This document shows positions 1-9,007 of a stretch of 56,995 nucleotides of DNA, piece by piece. The first letter of the stretch is position 1, and each line of letters starts with the position of its first letter. The position numbers were made by a program, and so were the translations under genes. The notes beneath the pieces are model-generated. The model saw only the letters and a program-made list of their open reading frames with translations, was not told where the DNA came from and did no database searches. This DNA comes from an uncultured bacterium (GTDB lineage Bacteria > Bacillota_I > Bacilli_A > RFN20 > CAG-826), in NCBI GenBank assembly GCA_949285665.1, contig CASDYC010000002.1, positions 1 through 56,995 of the forward strand, read 5' to 3'.

Positions 1-59
1 CTAAATTTTTAGGATACGACATAACGAGCATAAATTGGTAATTTTTGGTAAAAAAATAA

Positions 60-83
60 CCTATAATGCAGAGGCATTATAGG
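60..83. terminator. Hairpin terminator after tRNA-His
   Basis: A perfect 10-bp stem (CCTATAATGC paired with GCATTATAGG) has a 4-nt AGAG loop. On the minus strand it is followed by GTTATTTTTTTA, so it can end the tRNA-His transcript. On the plus strand CGTTTTT follows, so it may also work for a gene entering from the left edge. Confidence 0.75.
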
Positions 84-96
84 CGTTTTTCAAAGA

Positions 97-173
97 TGGG
101 GCGAGTGATGGGATTCGAACCCACGAATGACCGGTTCACAGCCGGTAATGTTAACCACTTCACCACACTCGCC
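97..173 (-). tRNA. tRNA-His (GUG anticodon)
   Basis: Full cloverleaf on the minus strand. The anticodon stem ACCGG/CCGGU holds loop CUGUGAA, giving anticodon GUG (His). The T arm is GUGGG-UUCGAAU-CCCAU. The acceptor has eight pairs because an extra 5' G pairs with C73, the G-1:C73 identity feature of tRNA-His. A 3' CCA is encoded at 99-97. Confidence 0.97.
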
Positions 174-202
174 ATAATTAAGTGGCCTTATTATTATACA
201 AA

Positions 203-228
203 AAGTATTTGAGATATATCAAATACTT
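203..228 (-). terminator. Terminator of the NrdD-like gene
   Basis: A perfect 10-bp stem (AAGTATTTGA/TCAAATACTT) with a 6-nt loop. On the minus strand the stem runs into TTTTTGTATAAT. It lies 41 bp past the stop of the small NrdD-like gene and upstream of tRNA-His. Confidence 0.7.
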
Positions 229-268
229 CTTAACTTATTTTTAAACTATTTACAAAAAATAATAATAA

Positions 269-556
269 TTAGTGATTACAATCACAGAAATTAGACATAC
301 TATGTTTAACTCTAGCTTCTACTTCTGCTCTTTTAGCGTCATTAAATCGATCTAAAGTTCCAACTAAATATCCAGTGATTCTTCTAATTCTTTCAAAAGG
401 TTGAGCCTTAAAATGATATGTTAAATCAACAAAATCACCATCAAGTTTAATATCTAATTCTTCTAATTCTTTTCCGTCACAATTTTTTAAAGCATGATCA
501 ACATATGCTTGTTGTTCTTTATTTGTTAAAGTACCATTTATAACATTTACTTTCAT
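269..556 (-). CDS. Small NrdD C-terminal-like protein
   Basis: This 95-residue protein carries a stretch at about residues 57-85 (RIRRITGYLVGTLDRFNDAK) that resembles the end of anaerobic ribonucleotide reductase NrdD, where an R(I/V)xGYL segment follows the zinc-binding region. It ends in FCDCNH, a possible metal-binding tail. The 10-stranded barrel and glycyl-radical domain of NrdD are absent, so it cannot reduce ribonucleotides itself. Similar stand-alone proteins are often annotated as NrdD-related in Firmicutes; a regulatory or accessory role is only a guess. The start has a GAAAGAGG ribosome binding site. It is monocistronic, with its own terminator. Confidence 0.7.
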   Translation of the reverse strand: MKVNVINGTLTNKEQQAYVDHALKNCDGKELEELDIKLDGDFVDLTYHFKAQPFERIRRITGYLVGTLDRFNDAKRAEVEARVKHSMSNFCDCNH

Positions 557-698
557 AATAATTACCTCTTTCTTTATGTGTTATTATTATAAAAATAATT
601 AAAAATTTTATATAAAAAATAATAAAAAATTATGCAAAACTTAACTATTTTATAAAAAATATGTAATTTTAGTAAATTTTTAGTACTAATTTAGTAGT

Positions 699-2210
699 TT
701 ATAAATTTATTGAAATTTTAGCTTCATCTTTGTTTAATTCTCCAATAATAATTTGAGAATTAAAATATGTACCATCATTTAATTTATTTGACAATGATGG
801 CATTAAATTTTTATACTTTGAATTACTTTTTATGCCAAAAACGTCATCTTTAAAAAATAAGAAATCTGAAATTAAACTATATATATTTTGTGGAACACTA
901 TTCAAGAAATCTTCTTCTAAAATATTAAAATTCTTTGAATAATTTTTTTGCATTAAAGTATACCTTAAAAATGGTAAATTAGTTTCATCATCAAGTAAGA
1001 AATCATATGTTCGATTTACAAAATTAGAAGTTAATAAAATATCCATTTTAGTATAATCATCTTGTTCAATTGCATACATATTACTTCCTTGATAATAAAT
1101 ACTATAACCAGTTGAATCAATATGAGTGATTTTAATACCGGATTTTTGATATCCTATTAAATTTTTTCCTTCATATAAATAATTATAATCTTGATAATTT
1201 AAATTTGTTGGAGTCACATATTCAATCATAAAATACTCATCATATGGAGTATTATTATAATTATTTCCTGGAACAATTATACAATCACCATTTTCTTGAA
1301 ATGGTTTAAGAGTATATTCTCCTGATTTTGTAGCAATTCGAGGGTTAACCCAGCCAAGAGAAAATTTAGAATATGCATTATGGTCTCCAATATTAAAATC
1401 CATCATATCAACCATTCCTGCTGGTGCGCTAGAATTATCGCTATAATAATCAATAAGTCCTAACATATGACCAGTTTCGTGAATATAAGTTCTTGCATCT
1501 GGATAATTTAAATCGCCGTCTCCAAAAATAAAATCAACACTCGCAAATGAATACAATACAGAATTATAATTTGTAGTATTTAAATTATTTAAATTCCAAT
1601 ACGTAAATGCCCAAAAAGTATCATCTAAACTAGGATTATTTTGATAATTTGGAGCATTATATACTAACCAAACAGCATCTATTATGCCATCTTTATCATT
1701 ATCAAAATCAGCGATATCATTGTAATTTTCTTTATACCAATTAACAGCTTTATCAAGTAAATATAAAGTTCCGTTTTCTCCACTTGATGCATCGGTTGTA
1801 TACCCTTTTAATTGATATGTATAAATACCAGAGTCGAACCATTTATCAGCAACTTTTCCTTTAATTTTTAATTTTCCATAACTAGATTTTTCATAAAATG
1901 AAGATACAGATTCATAGCTTGTCTCATCACTTGTTCCAAAAAATGCTTTATTTATAGCATTTAAATACTCACTTGTATTATTTTCTACATAATCTCTAAA
2001 AGAAACCGGAATTACTAAAATATTTTGCTCACCAGTACTATCTAACGTTGATTGTCCAGTAACTTCATTAATATTTTTTACTTTATATGTTTTAGTAATT
2101 TTTAAACCATCTTCAGGATTTGTTAAGTATTGATCATTAAAAAAACCACAACTTGACAAACTTAAACTACATATAAATAAAAAGATAATCTTATTTATTA
2201 TTTTTTTCAT
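699..2210 (-). CDS. M6-family metalloprotease lipoprotein
   Basis: A secreted, membrane-anchored zinc peptidase of 503 residues. The N-terminus is a lipoprotein signal peptide ending in LSSC (Cys at about 21). The zinc site HETGH lies at about residues 244-248 and a Met-turn-like MVDMMDFN follows about 20 residues later, the layout of M6 (immune inhibitor A-like) peptidases. A calcium-type DNDKDG loop occurs at about 170. I place the start at the ATG at 2210 (MKK) rather than the TTG one codon upstream, because the signal peptide fits. It follows the DtxR-type regulator by 19 bp and is likely co-transcribed. It probably degrades extracellular protein; the substrate cannot be told. Confidence 0.85.
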   Translation of the reverse strand: MKKIINKIIFLFICSLSLSSCGFFNDQYLTNPEDGLKITKTYKVKNINEVTGQSTLDSTGEQNILVIPVSFRDYVENNTSEYLNAINKAFFGTSDETSYESVSSFYEKSSYGKLKIKGKVADKWFDSGIYTYQLKGYTTDASSGENGTLYLLDKAVNWYKENYNDIADFDNDKDGIIDAVWLVYNAPNYQNNPSLDDTFWAFTYWNLNNLNTTNYNSVLYSFASVDFIFGDGDLNYPDARTYIHETGHMLGLIDYYSDNSSAPAGMVDMMDFNIGDHNAYSKFSLGWVNPRIATKSGEYTLKPFQENGDCIIVPGNNYNNTPYDEYFMIEYVTPTNLNYQDYNYLYEGKNLIGYQKSGIKITHIDSTGYSIYYQGSNMYAIEQDDYTKMDILLTSNFVNRTYDFLLDDETNLPFLRYTLMQKNYSKNFNILEEDFLNSVPQNIYSLISDFLFFKDDVFGIKSNSKYKNLMPSLSNKLNDGTYFNSQIIIGELNKDEAKISINL

Positions 2211-2229
2211 CAATTTATACCGACTTACT

Positions 2230-2610
2230 TTATTTAATTAATTTTTTTAGAGCTAAATATGTTTCATTTGAAATTATATGTTCAATTTTACAAGCATCAT
2301 CATTTGCAACATTTTCTTTAACACCTAATTGAACAAATAGTTTTGTTAAATTTATATGTCTATCTAAGACAAATTCAGCTATTTTTAAACCACTTGGAGT
2401 TAAAGTTATAAATCCTTTTTCATCAATTAAGACATAACCTTCTTCTTTTAGTTTTTTTAACGCAACTGAAACACTAGCTTTAGAATAATTTAACTTATTT
2501 GCTAAATCGACATTTCTAATATTTTTTTTCTCTTTACTAAGCACTAATAATCTTTCTAGATAATCTTGTAAAGAAGAAATTTTTAATGTTGTTACATTTG
2601 TTTTATCCAT
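2230..2610 (-). CDS. DtxR/MntR-type metal-dependent regulator
   Basis: A 126-residue winged-helix regulator with an N-terminal HTH at about 32-55 and a dimerisation/metal-binding domain after residue 75. Aligned by eye with MntR, D16 and E19 match its D8 and E11, H85 matches H77, and E110 and H111 match E102 and H103. Position 107 is Cys, as in DtxR C102, where MntR has Glu. The site is therefore mixed, and Fe versus Mn preference is open. There is no SH3-like third domain. It is the first gene of a pair with the M6 protease. The start has no ribosome binding site but has a TATAAT exactly 6 nt upstream. Confidence 0.9.
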   Translation of the reverse strand: MDKTNVTTLKISSLQDYLERLLVLSKEKKNIRNVDLANKLNYSKASVSVALKKLKEEGYVLIDEKGFITLTPSGLKIAEFVLDRHINLTKLFVQLGVKENVANDDACKIEHIISNETYLALKKLIK

Positions 2611-2616
2611 ATAAAA

Positions 2617-2625
2617 ATTATAACA
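2617..2625 (-). promoter_or_regulatory. Extended -10 promoter, predicted leaderless
   Basis: On the minus strand TGT-TATAAT is followed by TTTTAT and then the ATG of the DtxR-type gene. With normal -10 geometry transcription would begin at or next to the A of the start codon. No Shine-Dalgarno sequence could exist on such an mRNA. Confidence 0.6.
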
Positions 2626-2665
2626 AAAATAAAATTAATAGTATTAAAAATATATCCTATTTTTG

Positions 2666-4318
2666 TTAATTTTTTAAAACATTTTTATTTTTAATAATTC
2701 TTAATTCTTCTCTTCTGAGTTTTCTTTGTTTTCGATCGTATCTTTTTTTCAAATATGTAAATAATATAAAACCAATCACTAAAAGAAGTCCAACTCCAAT
2801 TAATATATAAGCATATAAAGGCATTGGTGTACCCTTTAATTCTTCCCACATATTTAAAATTTTGCCTCTTGTATCAATTGGAAAATCATCCATTACTGCA
2901 AGATATGAAAGTTGTTCTTTATCTGGAAATAGTGTATCGATTTGTCGATATGTTTCTTCTTCTGGAACAAAGAATTTAGGTTCAATTGGATTTCCATTAC
3001 TATCTGTAATAACTTCACCATTTTCATCAATAAATCCATATTTACCGGGATATCCATAAGAAGTTAAATCTGTTCCAAAAACATAACTTACATCTTTTAA
3101 TCTACCACCACTTATATCATAGTTTGGATCAAGTTCTTCATTTTCAAAATATCTTGGATCATACCAGGTTGAAATTAAATCAAAGACTTCATAACTTGTA
3201 ATAAATGATGTATAACCAGTATAGTCAACATTTTCAACTGCAATATCGGACATTGAAATAAAGTCGACAAATTTTTGAGCTAAATCTTTATTAGCGCCTT
3301 TTGGCATAACCCAACCATCAAACCAAATATTTGCTCCAAGATTTGGAATTGAATATTCTAAGTAAACTGGATTTTCATTTGATTCAGCTTGATCCATTGC
3401 ATAAGTTGCATCACCTGACCAAGCTAAGTTTATCCAAATTTTTCCAGTTTGAATATCTTCTTTACCACTATCAACTTCAAAGCCAAAAATATTTTCTTTT
3501 AATCTAAGAAGAGCATCTAAAACATTTGAAATAGCCTCATCATCACTTCTATTAAATAATTTTGTAACTTCTTTGTTATATTCTTCTTCACTTAATTTAT
3601 TAGCTAGATAATCATTTCTTAAACTAGTAAATTCACTTTTAAAAGCTTCCATTATTCCAGCTGCATAAGTATCTCTCATTGAATCTTTAATACTTACTTT
3701 ATTATGATATTTTTCATCCCATAAACAAGACCAATTTTGTAAATCTGCTCTCATTTCATCTGGATCAATTTCGCCATTATTTGGATTATAAATTAATCCT
3801 AATGTACCCCAGAAATAACCTCTAGCATATTTATTTACTAAACCTTGTTCTTTAATGACATTATTATTTTCATCATATTTAGTAATTGTAATTGCATCTA
3901 ATTTATTTAGTAAAAAATCACTGACATTTTTATCATAATTTGGAGTTGAGCCTTCATCAAATGGTTCTAATAAATCATCTTGAATCATTCTTTGAATTGT
4001 ATAATCACTTGGACAAATTAAATCATATGAAACTTTACCAGTCTTAATTTGAGAAAGCATTGACTCATTTGTATCAAAAGTATCATAAATTACATTAATT
4101 TTTCTACCTTCTGTTTCATAAATATAATCTTCAAATTGTTCAACTAAATCTTTTTCAGTATAACCTTCATCTGGATCATTTAAATAAATATAATCTTCCC
4201 AGTTATAAATTCTTAAAATGTCATCATAATTTTTGCTATTTCCACAAGAAGAGACACTTGGAGCAATAAATAAGAATAAAGATAAAAAACTAAATAATTT
4301 TAAATAATTTTTTTTCAT
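2666..4318 (-). CDS. potD: Spermidine/putrescine-binding lipoprotein PotD
   Basis: Extracellular polyamine receptor of the PotABCD importer. After a lipoprotein signal (VSSC, Cys25) comes the typical PotD opening LRIYNWEDYI, and later YDLICPSDYTIQRMI and the NIWFDGWVMPKGA region. At 550 residues it is much longer than the usual roughly 350. Extra acidic segments interrupt the fold, and a C-terminal transmembrane helix (about 501-523) with a Lys/Arg-rich tail follows, giving two predicted membrane anchors. The start codon lies 3 bp past the stop of potC, so translation is probably coupled. Last gene of the pot operon. Confidence 0.9.
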   Translation of the reverse strand: MKKNYLKLFSFLSLFLFIAPSVSSCGNSKNYDDILRIYNWEDYIYLNDPDEGYTEKDLVEQFEDYIYETEGRKINVIYDTFDTNESMLSQIKTGKVSYDLICPSDYTIQRMIQDDLLEPFDEGSTPNYDKNVSDFLLNKLDAITITKYDENNNVIKEQGLVNKYARGYFWGTLGLIYNPNNGEIDPDEMRADLQNWSCLWDEKYHNKVSIKDSMRDTYAAGIMEAFKSEFTSLRNDYLANKLSEEEYNKEVTKLFNRSDDEAISNVLDALLRLKENIFGFEVDSGKEDIQTGKIWINLAWSGDATYAMDQAESNENPVYLEYSIPNLGANIWFDGWVMPKGANKDLAQKFVDFISMSDIAVENVDYTGYTSFITSYEVFDLISTWYDPRYFENEELDPNYDISGGRLKDVSYVFGTDLTSYGYPGKYGFIDENGEVITDSNGNPIEPKFFVPEEETYRQIDTLFPDKEQLSYLAVMDDFPIDTRGKILNMWEELKGTPMPLYAYILIGVGLLLVIGFILFTYLKKRYDRKQRKLRREELRIIKNKNVLKN

Positions 4319-4321
4319 TTA

Positions 4322-5221
4322 TTATTTACCTCCTTTAACATCAAAAGAATTTGATTTATTAATAGCCATTTGTAATTTATTTCTTCTATTTGTGTGTTTT
4401 GAAATATTTCTATTTTTTAAATTAACTTTAATGCTATATAAAATAACAATCAATAAAACAACTAAGAAAATAATTGTTGTAAGTGCTCTTAATTCTGGTG
4501 GAATTGGTCCTTTTTTAATTTTTGCTTGAACTAATGTTGACAAAGTTTCAATTTGTCCTTCACCATTTAATAATCCTGGACCTCTTGTAAATGCAGTAAC
4601 AATAAAATCATCTAAAGATAATGTAATTGAAAGTAAAAATCCACTTGCAATACCAGGAAGAATTTGAGGAATCACAACTTTATTTAAAGCTCTTGTTGGA
4701 GTTGCACCTAAATCAAGGGCAGCTTCATATAAACTTGGATCCATTTGTTGAAGTTTTGGTTTAACATTTAAATAAACAAATGGAACTGATAAACAACAAT
4801 GACCAATTAATAAAGTCCAAAATGAGAATAATGAACTATGGAAAATGCTACTTCCAATAAAGACAAACATTACAGTTAAACTTAATGCCATAACAATTTC
4901 CGCATTAACAACCGGAATTTGTGTTAAGCTTTCTATTACTTGTCTAGTTCTTCTTTTTGAATAATATGTTCCAATTGCTCCAAGAGTTCCTAAAATTGTT
5001 GAAATAATTGCGGAAATTATTGCAATAATTAAGGTATTTCCTAAAGCAGCCATTATTTCACTATCTTTAAAAAGAGCTGTATATAAATCAAAAGAAAATC
5101 CGTTCCATACACCTAAATTTGTTGAATTTGTAAATGAAAATGCGATTAAAACAAAAATAGGTAAATACAAGAATAATAAAATTAAATACAAGAAAGAATG
5201 TGCAAATATTTTTTTAATCAT
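4322..5221 (-). CDS. potC: Spermidine/putrescine ABC permease PotC
   Basis: Inner-membrane permease of the polyamine importer, 299 residues, with six predicted membrane helices. It carries the ATPase-docking EAA loop (EAALDLGATPTRALNKVVIP) in the second half and the LLSITLSLDDFIVTAF segment typical of PotC. The C-terminal tail is basic and longer than usual. Its start overlaps the end of potB in ATGA, so the two are translationally coupled. Confidence 0.93.
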   Translation of the reverse strand: MIKKIFAHSFLYLILLFLYLPIFVLIAFSFTNSTNLGVWNGFSFDLYTALFKDSEIMAALGNTLIIAIISAIISTILGTLGAIGTYYSKRRTRQVIESLTQIPVVNAEIVMALSLTVMFVFIGSSIFHSSLFSFWTLLIGHCCLSVPFVYLNVKPKLQQMDPSLYEAALDLGATPTRALNKVVIPQILPGIASGFLLSITLSLDDFIVTAFTRGPGLLNGEGQIETLSTLVQAKIKKGPIPPELRALTTIIFLVVLLIVILYSIKVNLKNRNISKHTNRRNKLQMAINKSNSFDVKGGK

Positions 5222-6015
5222 AAGTCACTAGATCTCCCTTCTTGATTATTTCTATCAAATTTATGTGAGAATATCATTGAAATAAAGACAATAATTAACA
5301 TAACTAAAGCCATGAAACTACCGCCATTCCAATCAGAATTTGTAAATGATAAATAAATTGAATTACCAAATAACGTAATTTTTCCCTCAGATAATGTATC
5401 TGAAATAACATAGCTTGACATAGTTGGCATAAATACCATCATTGCAGCAGAGACAATTCCTGGAATTGTTTGAGGAATAATTGATTTTGTAAATACTTGA
5501 AATGGATTACATCCTAAATCACTAGCCGCTTCAATTTGAGATTGATCTAATTTAAGCATTGTTGAATATAAAGGAAGTATTGTAAATGGTAAATAATTAG
5601 ATACCATACCAATCATTGTGGCAATTATTGGATAAGATCCAGTATTTAAACCAATCCAATTTAATAAATCTCTTGTAGCACCAGTTCTTAATACAAAGTT
5701 AATCCACATTGGCATTACAAATAACATTACAAGTACATAATTTTTATTAAATTTTTTATTAGATAATATATAAGCAATTGGATATCCAATTAAAAGACAT
5801 AAAATCGTATTAAATAAACCAATTAATAAAGACACTAATAAAACATTTAATTTTGTATAATTTGAAAAAAATGTAACTAAAGCATCAAAAGAAAAATATC
5901 CTTCAGCATCAGTAAATGCATAAAATACAATAATTAAAATTGGAATTAAAATAAATAAAATTAAGAATATAAAATATGGTATAGCCAAATTTTTACGAGA
6001 GATTCTAATTTTCAT
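5218..6015 (-). CDS. potB: Spermidine/putrescine ABC permease PotB
   Basis: Second permease subunit, 265 residues, about six membrane helices. It shows the EAA loop EAASDLGCNPFQVFTKSIIP and the PotB-like MPMWINFVLRTGATRDLL segment. It overlaps potA by 11 bp at its start and potC by 4 bp at its end, so potABCD is one tightly packed operon. Confidence 0.93.
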   Translation of the reverse strand: MKIRISRKNLAIPYFIFLILFILIPILIIVFYAFTDAEGYFSFDALVTFFSNYTKLNVLLVSLLIGLFNTILCLLIGYPIAYILSNKKFNKNYVLVMLFVMPMWINFVLRTGATRDLLNWIGLNTGSYPIIATMIGMVSNYLPFTILPLYSTMLKLDQSQIEAASDLGCNPFQVFTKSIIPQTIPGIVSAAMMVFMPTMSSYVISDTLSEGKITLFGNSIYLSFTNSDWNGGSFMALVMLIIVFISMIFSHKFDRNNQEGRSSDL

Positions 6016-7669
6016 ATTGATCTAAATCTCCTTTTAATCTTAATTGGATATTTTCTTTATTAATTTTTAAACCAACAATATCATTAACATTAAATGTATA
6101 TGGAGTTTCAATAATAAAATCCTCTTCCCCTTCCGTTCTTACAATTAATAAATAGTGATCGCCTTTATAGACTTGTGAAATAATTTCACCTTTAATATTA
6201 CAATCTTCAATATTGTCACTAATTTCGATATCTTGAGGTAAAACTGTTGCAACAACATCAGCATCTTTAAAATCATATGTTTTATCTTTTAAGACAACTA
6301 AATCATCTTCGTTAATTGTACTTCCAAGTAATAATTTTGTTAAGTCAACATCAAATTCTGCATCATCAATGACAAGTTTATGATTTTTGTTAATATATGC
6401 ATCAGTATAAATATTTTTACTAAGTTCTTTTTCCATGATGTGAATACCATCTTTTGCAATGGTTAAATAAACTTTTGCATTTTCTTTGTAATCAATTTTA
6501 CTTTGAATTATAACTTCGTTTCTTCCAACCATTACAACATATTGATAATTTATACCTTTAAAAACTTTACTTGTAATCACACCTTCAACAGAATTTTTAG
6601 TTTTTCTTAAATGAATTTCAACATCTTCAGGTCTAACTACAACATCAACTTTTTTATTAACTTCAAAATCGTCAACACAATCAAAAATATGACCTAAAAA
6701 TTTAACCTTTAATTTATCAACCATTGTTGCGTTGTAGATATTACTTTCTCCAATAAAATCTGCAACAAAAGCATTTTTAGGTTCATTATAAATGTCTTGA
6801 GGTGTTCCAATTTGTTGGATTATACCATCGTTCATGACAATAATTGTGTCCGACATTGTTAATGCTTCTTCTTGATCATGAGTAACATAAATAAAAGTAA
6901 TGCCTAATTTTTTATGCATTTCTTTTAATTCAAGTTGCATATCTTTTCTCATTTTTAAATCAAGTGCACCTAATGGTTCATCAAGAAGTAAAATTTCTGG
7001 TTCATTACAAATTGCTCTTGCAATCGCAACTCTTTGTTGTTGACCACCGGATAAAGTAGATATATCTCTATCTTCTAATTCATCTAAATCAACAATTGTT
7101 AAAGCTTTTAAAACTTTTTCATCGATTTCTTTTTCAGAAAATTTTTTATATTTATAAGATTGTTCTGGATTACTATATAAATCTTCGATACGAGTATTTA
7201 AGGCAGTAATTCTAGAATTTTTTTCATCTTCAGATATTAATTTATCTTTTTCTAATCTTTTAACTTGAGCTTTTAAGTCTTTAATTTTTGCTTTATTTAT
7301 TTTTAAGATTGGTTTTCCACTTTTATCTTTATTTAAAACTGGTATTTTTTTAAGCTTTAAACCAAATGCTACATTTTCATATATATCTAAATGTGGAAAT
7401 AAAGCGTATCTTTGAAAAACCGTATTAACCGGTCTTTTATATGGCGGAATTGATGTAATATCAATATCATTTAATAAGATGTCTCCACTAGTTGGTGTTT
7501 CAAAACCAGCTATCATTCTTAATGTGGTTGTCTTACCACATCCAGATGGACCTAAAATTGTAACAAATTCACCTTTTCTGATATAAAAATTTATTTTGTC
7601 AACGACAACAGTATCATCAAATACTTTTGTTACATTTTTTAAAGTAATAATTTTTGGCATTTTTTCCAT
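6005..7669 (-). CDS. potA: Spermidine/putrescine ABC ATPase PotA, with insertion
   Basis: ATPase of the polyamine importer, 554 residues against about 370 in the family. Walker A GPSGCGKT is at 40-47, Q-loop Gln at 86, signature LSGGQ at 206-210 and Walker B ILLLDE at 226-231. A Lys/Glu-rich, probably coiled-coil insertion fills about 108-185, between Q-loop and signature, as in Mycoplasma PotA. After the ATPase domain are two TOBE-like segments, both containing VRPEDVEI- or PQDIEI-like motifs, which explains the long C-terminus. I chose the ATG at 7669 because GGGGGT lies 8 nt upstream; the in-frame TTG at 7684 would sit before that ribosome binding site. First gene of the operon. Confidence 0.93.
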   Translation of the reverse strand: MEKMPKIITLKNVTKVFDDTVVVDKINFYIRKGEFVTILGPSGCGKTTTLRMIAGFETPTSGDILLNDIDITSIPPYKRPVNTVFQRYALFPHLDIYENVAFGLKLKKIPVLNKDKSGKPILKINKAKIKDLKAQVKRLEKDKLISEDEKNSRITALNTRIEDLYSNPEQSYKYKKFSEKEIDEKVLKALTIVDLDELEDRDISTLSGGQQQRVAIARAICNEPEILLLDEPLGALDLKMRKDMQLELKEMHKKLGITFIYVTHDQEEALTMSDTIIVMNDGIIQQIGTPQDIYNEPKNAFVADFIGESNIYNATMVDKLKVKFLGHIFDCVDDFEVNKKVDVVVRPEDVEIHLRKTKNSVEGVITSKVFKGINYQYVVMVGRNEVIIQSKIDYKENAKVYLTIAKDGIHIMEKELSKNIYTDAYINKNHKLVIDDAEFDVDLTKLLLGSTINEDDLVVLKDKTYDFKDADVVATVLPQDIEISDNIEDCNIKGEIISQVYKGDHYLLIVRTEGEEDFIIETPYTFNVNDIVGLKINKENIQLRLKGDLDQYEN

Positions 7670-7711
7670 AAAATTTACCCCCAAAATAAACCATTAATTT
7701 ACAGTTTAAAA

Positions 7712-7739
7712 ATTATATAGAATTTTTACTTAAAAACAA
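7712..7739 (-). promoter_or_regulatory. Promoter of potABCD
   Basis: On the minus strand, -35 TTGTTT (7739-7734), 16-bp spacer, -10 TATAAT (7717-7712). The predicted start is near 7705, leaving a leader of about 36 nt with a strong GGGGGT ribosome binding site before the ATG at 7669. Confidence 0.65.
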
Positions 7740-8008
7740 GAAATTTTTTTAATAATTTTTTTGAAGAAATTTTAAAATTGAAAAATATGCTTAAAATATC
7801 GATAAAATCGTGTTTGTATTAACTTTTTTTAAGTGAAATTTTTTCATATTTTTTTATTGAAAATTTAAATCATTTTTTTATTAAAAAATAGCTCAAATTT
7901 TTTTACATTTTTTTAATGAAATTTTTATAAAAAAATTACTAGATTTTTTTCTCAAAAATGATAATAAAAATATATAAATATTTAAAATAAATTAATATAA
8001 TAATAAGT
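7740..8008. other. AT-only divergent intergenic spacer
   Basis: This spacer between potA and the thioredoxin-like lipoprotein gene is nearly pure A/T with repeated runs of six or more T. Such runs are expected to curve DNA and to act as UP elements. At the right end TATAAT (7996-8001) sits 7 nt before the ATG at 8009, with no clear ribosome binding site. I see no further gene or RNA in it. Confidence 0.5.
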
Positions 8009-9007
8009 ATGAAATATAAGTTAATAAAATACTTTTCTCTACTATCTATATGTATATCATTAGTTAGTTGTAATAATGAAGAAGCAAATGATAAATTAAA
8101 TGAGCCAATTAAACTTTCAATTGGTCAAAAATATGAAAAAGATGATGTTAAATTAGAAGAAATTGATGGATTAACTAGTTTTGAAAATAAATTAAATTCA
8201 AAAGAATCTTTTGCGCTTGTTATTTATGATGATTTAGGATGTACTTGTTATACAGCTTTTGATTCAATATTAAAAAAACATATGCGTGAAAATAATACCT
8301 TATTTTATCGAATTGAAAACACTCTATTAAATAAAGAAAATAATTATGGAATAAATTTAGATGTTAGTTTTCCAAGTTTATGTTTATTTAATGAAGGAGA
8401 ATTAGTTTTACAAAATTCTTATAAAACTTCATCAACAAAAAATGAATTTAATGATTACAATTACTTAAAAGAATATTTAAAAGATAAAATAATAAATCCA
8501 AATATATATAAAATAAATACAACAATTTTAGATAATAAAATTGAAAATAATGAAGAAATGCTTGTATATTTTGGAAGAGAAAGTTGTCCAGATTGTCGAA
8601 GTTATATGAGTAATGTTTTATATCCATATGTTAATAATTCTTTAATTAATAATGATGATTTAATTAATTTTTATTATATAGACTCAAAATTATTAAACGA
8701 AAACATTGAACAACAAAAAGAAAAATATGGATTATCATATAGTGAAAATAATCCACTTGGTTATGGTCAAGGCTATGTTCCAAGCATTCAATATCGACAA
8801 GGATCTCAAATTAAAGACATGGATGTATATTTAAATGATTTAGCCGAAAATGAAGTATATTATAATAAAAATACCTTAGATCTGCATAGTTTTTTGAATA
8901 ATAATACTAAATATATCATTGATGAGAGCAAAAAAAATGATACTTTATATTTAGAAAATTTCCATATAGAAGTATCAAATTTATTTTTAAAAACTTATTT
9001 TAATTAA
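8009..9007 (+). CDS. Lipoprotein with two thioredoxin-like domains
   Basis: A 332-residue lipoprotein (LVSC, Cys21) that appears to contain two thioredoxin folds in tandem. The first half has LGCTCYT with Cys78 and Cys80 (CxC) and a possible cis-Pro segment FPSL at about 121. The second half has ESCPDCRSY with Cys193 and Cys196 (a canonical CxxC after a beta strand) and VPSI at about 253 as its cis-Pro loop. A role in extracellular thiol-disulfide exchange is likely; no partner is evident nearby. Its stop codon overlaps that of the convergent mtaD gene inside TTAA, so the two share their end and there is no terminator between them. Confidence 0.75.
   Translation: MKYKLIKYFSLLSICISLVSCNNEEANDKLNEPIKLSIGQKYEKDDVKLEEIDGLTSFENKLNSKESFALVIYDDLGCTCYTAFDSILKKHMRENNTLFYRIENTLLNKENNYGINLDVSFPSLCLFNEGELVLQNSYKTSSTKNEFNDYNYLKEYLKDKIINPNIYKINTTILDNKIENNEEMLVYFGRESCPDCRSYMSNVLYPYVNNSLINNDDLINFYYIDSKLLNENIEQQKEKYGLSYSENNPLGYGQGYVPSIQYRQGSQIKDMDVYLNDLAENEVYYNKNTLDLHSFLNNNTKYIIDESKKNDTLYLENFHIEVSNLFLKTYFN

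Noticed and set aside
2211-2213. TTG start for the M6 protease, one codon before the ATG
   Set aside because: The ATG at 2210 gives the same signal peptide and is the more common start codon.
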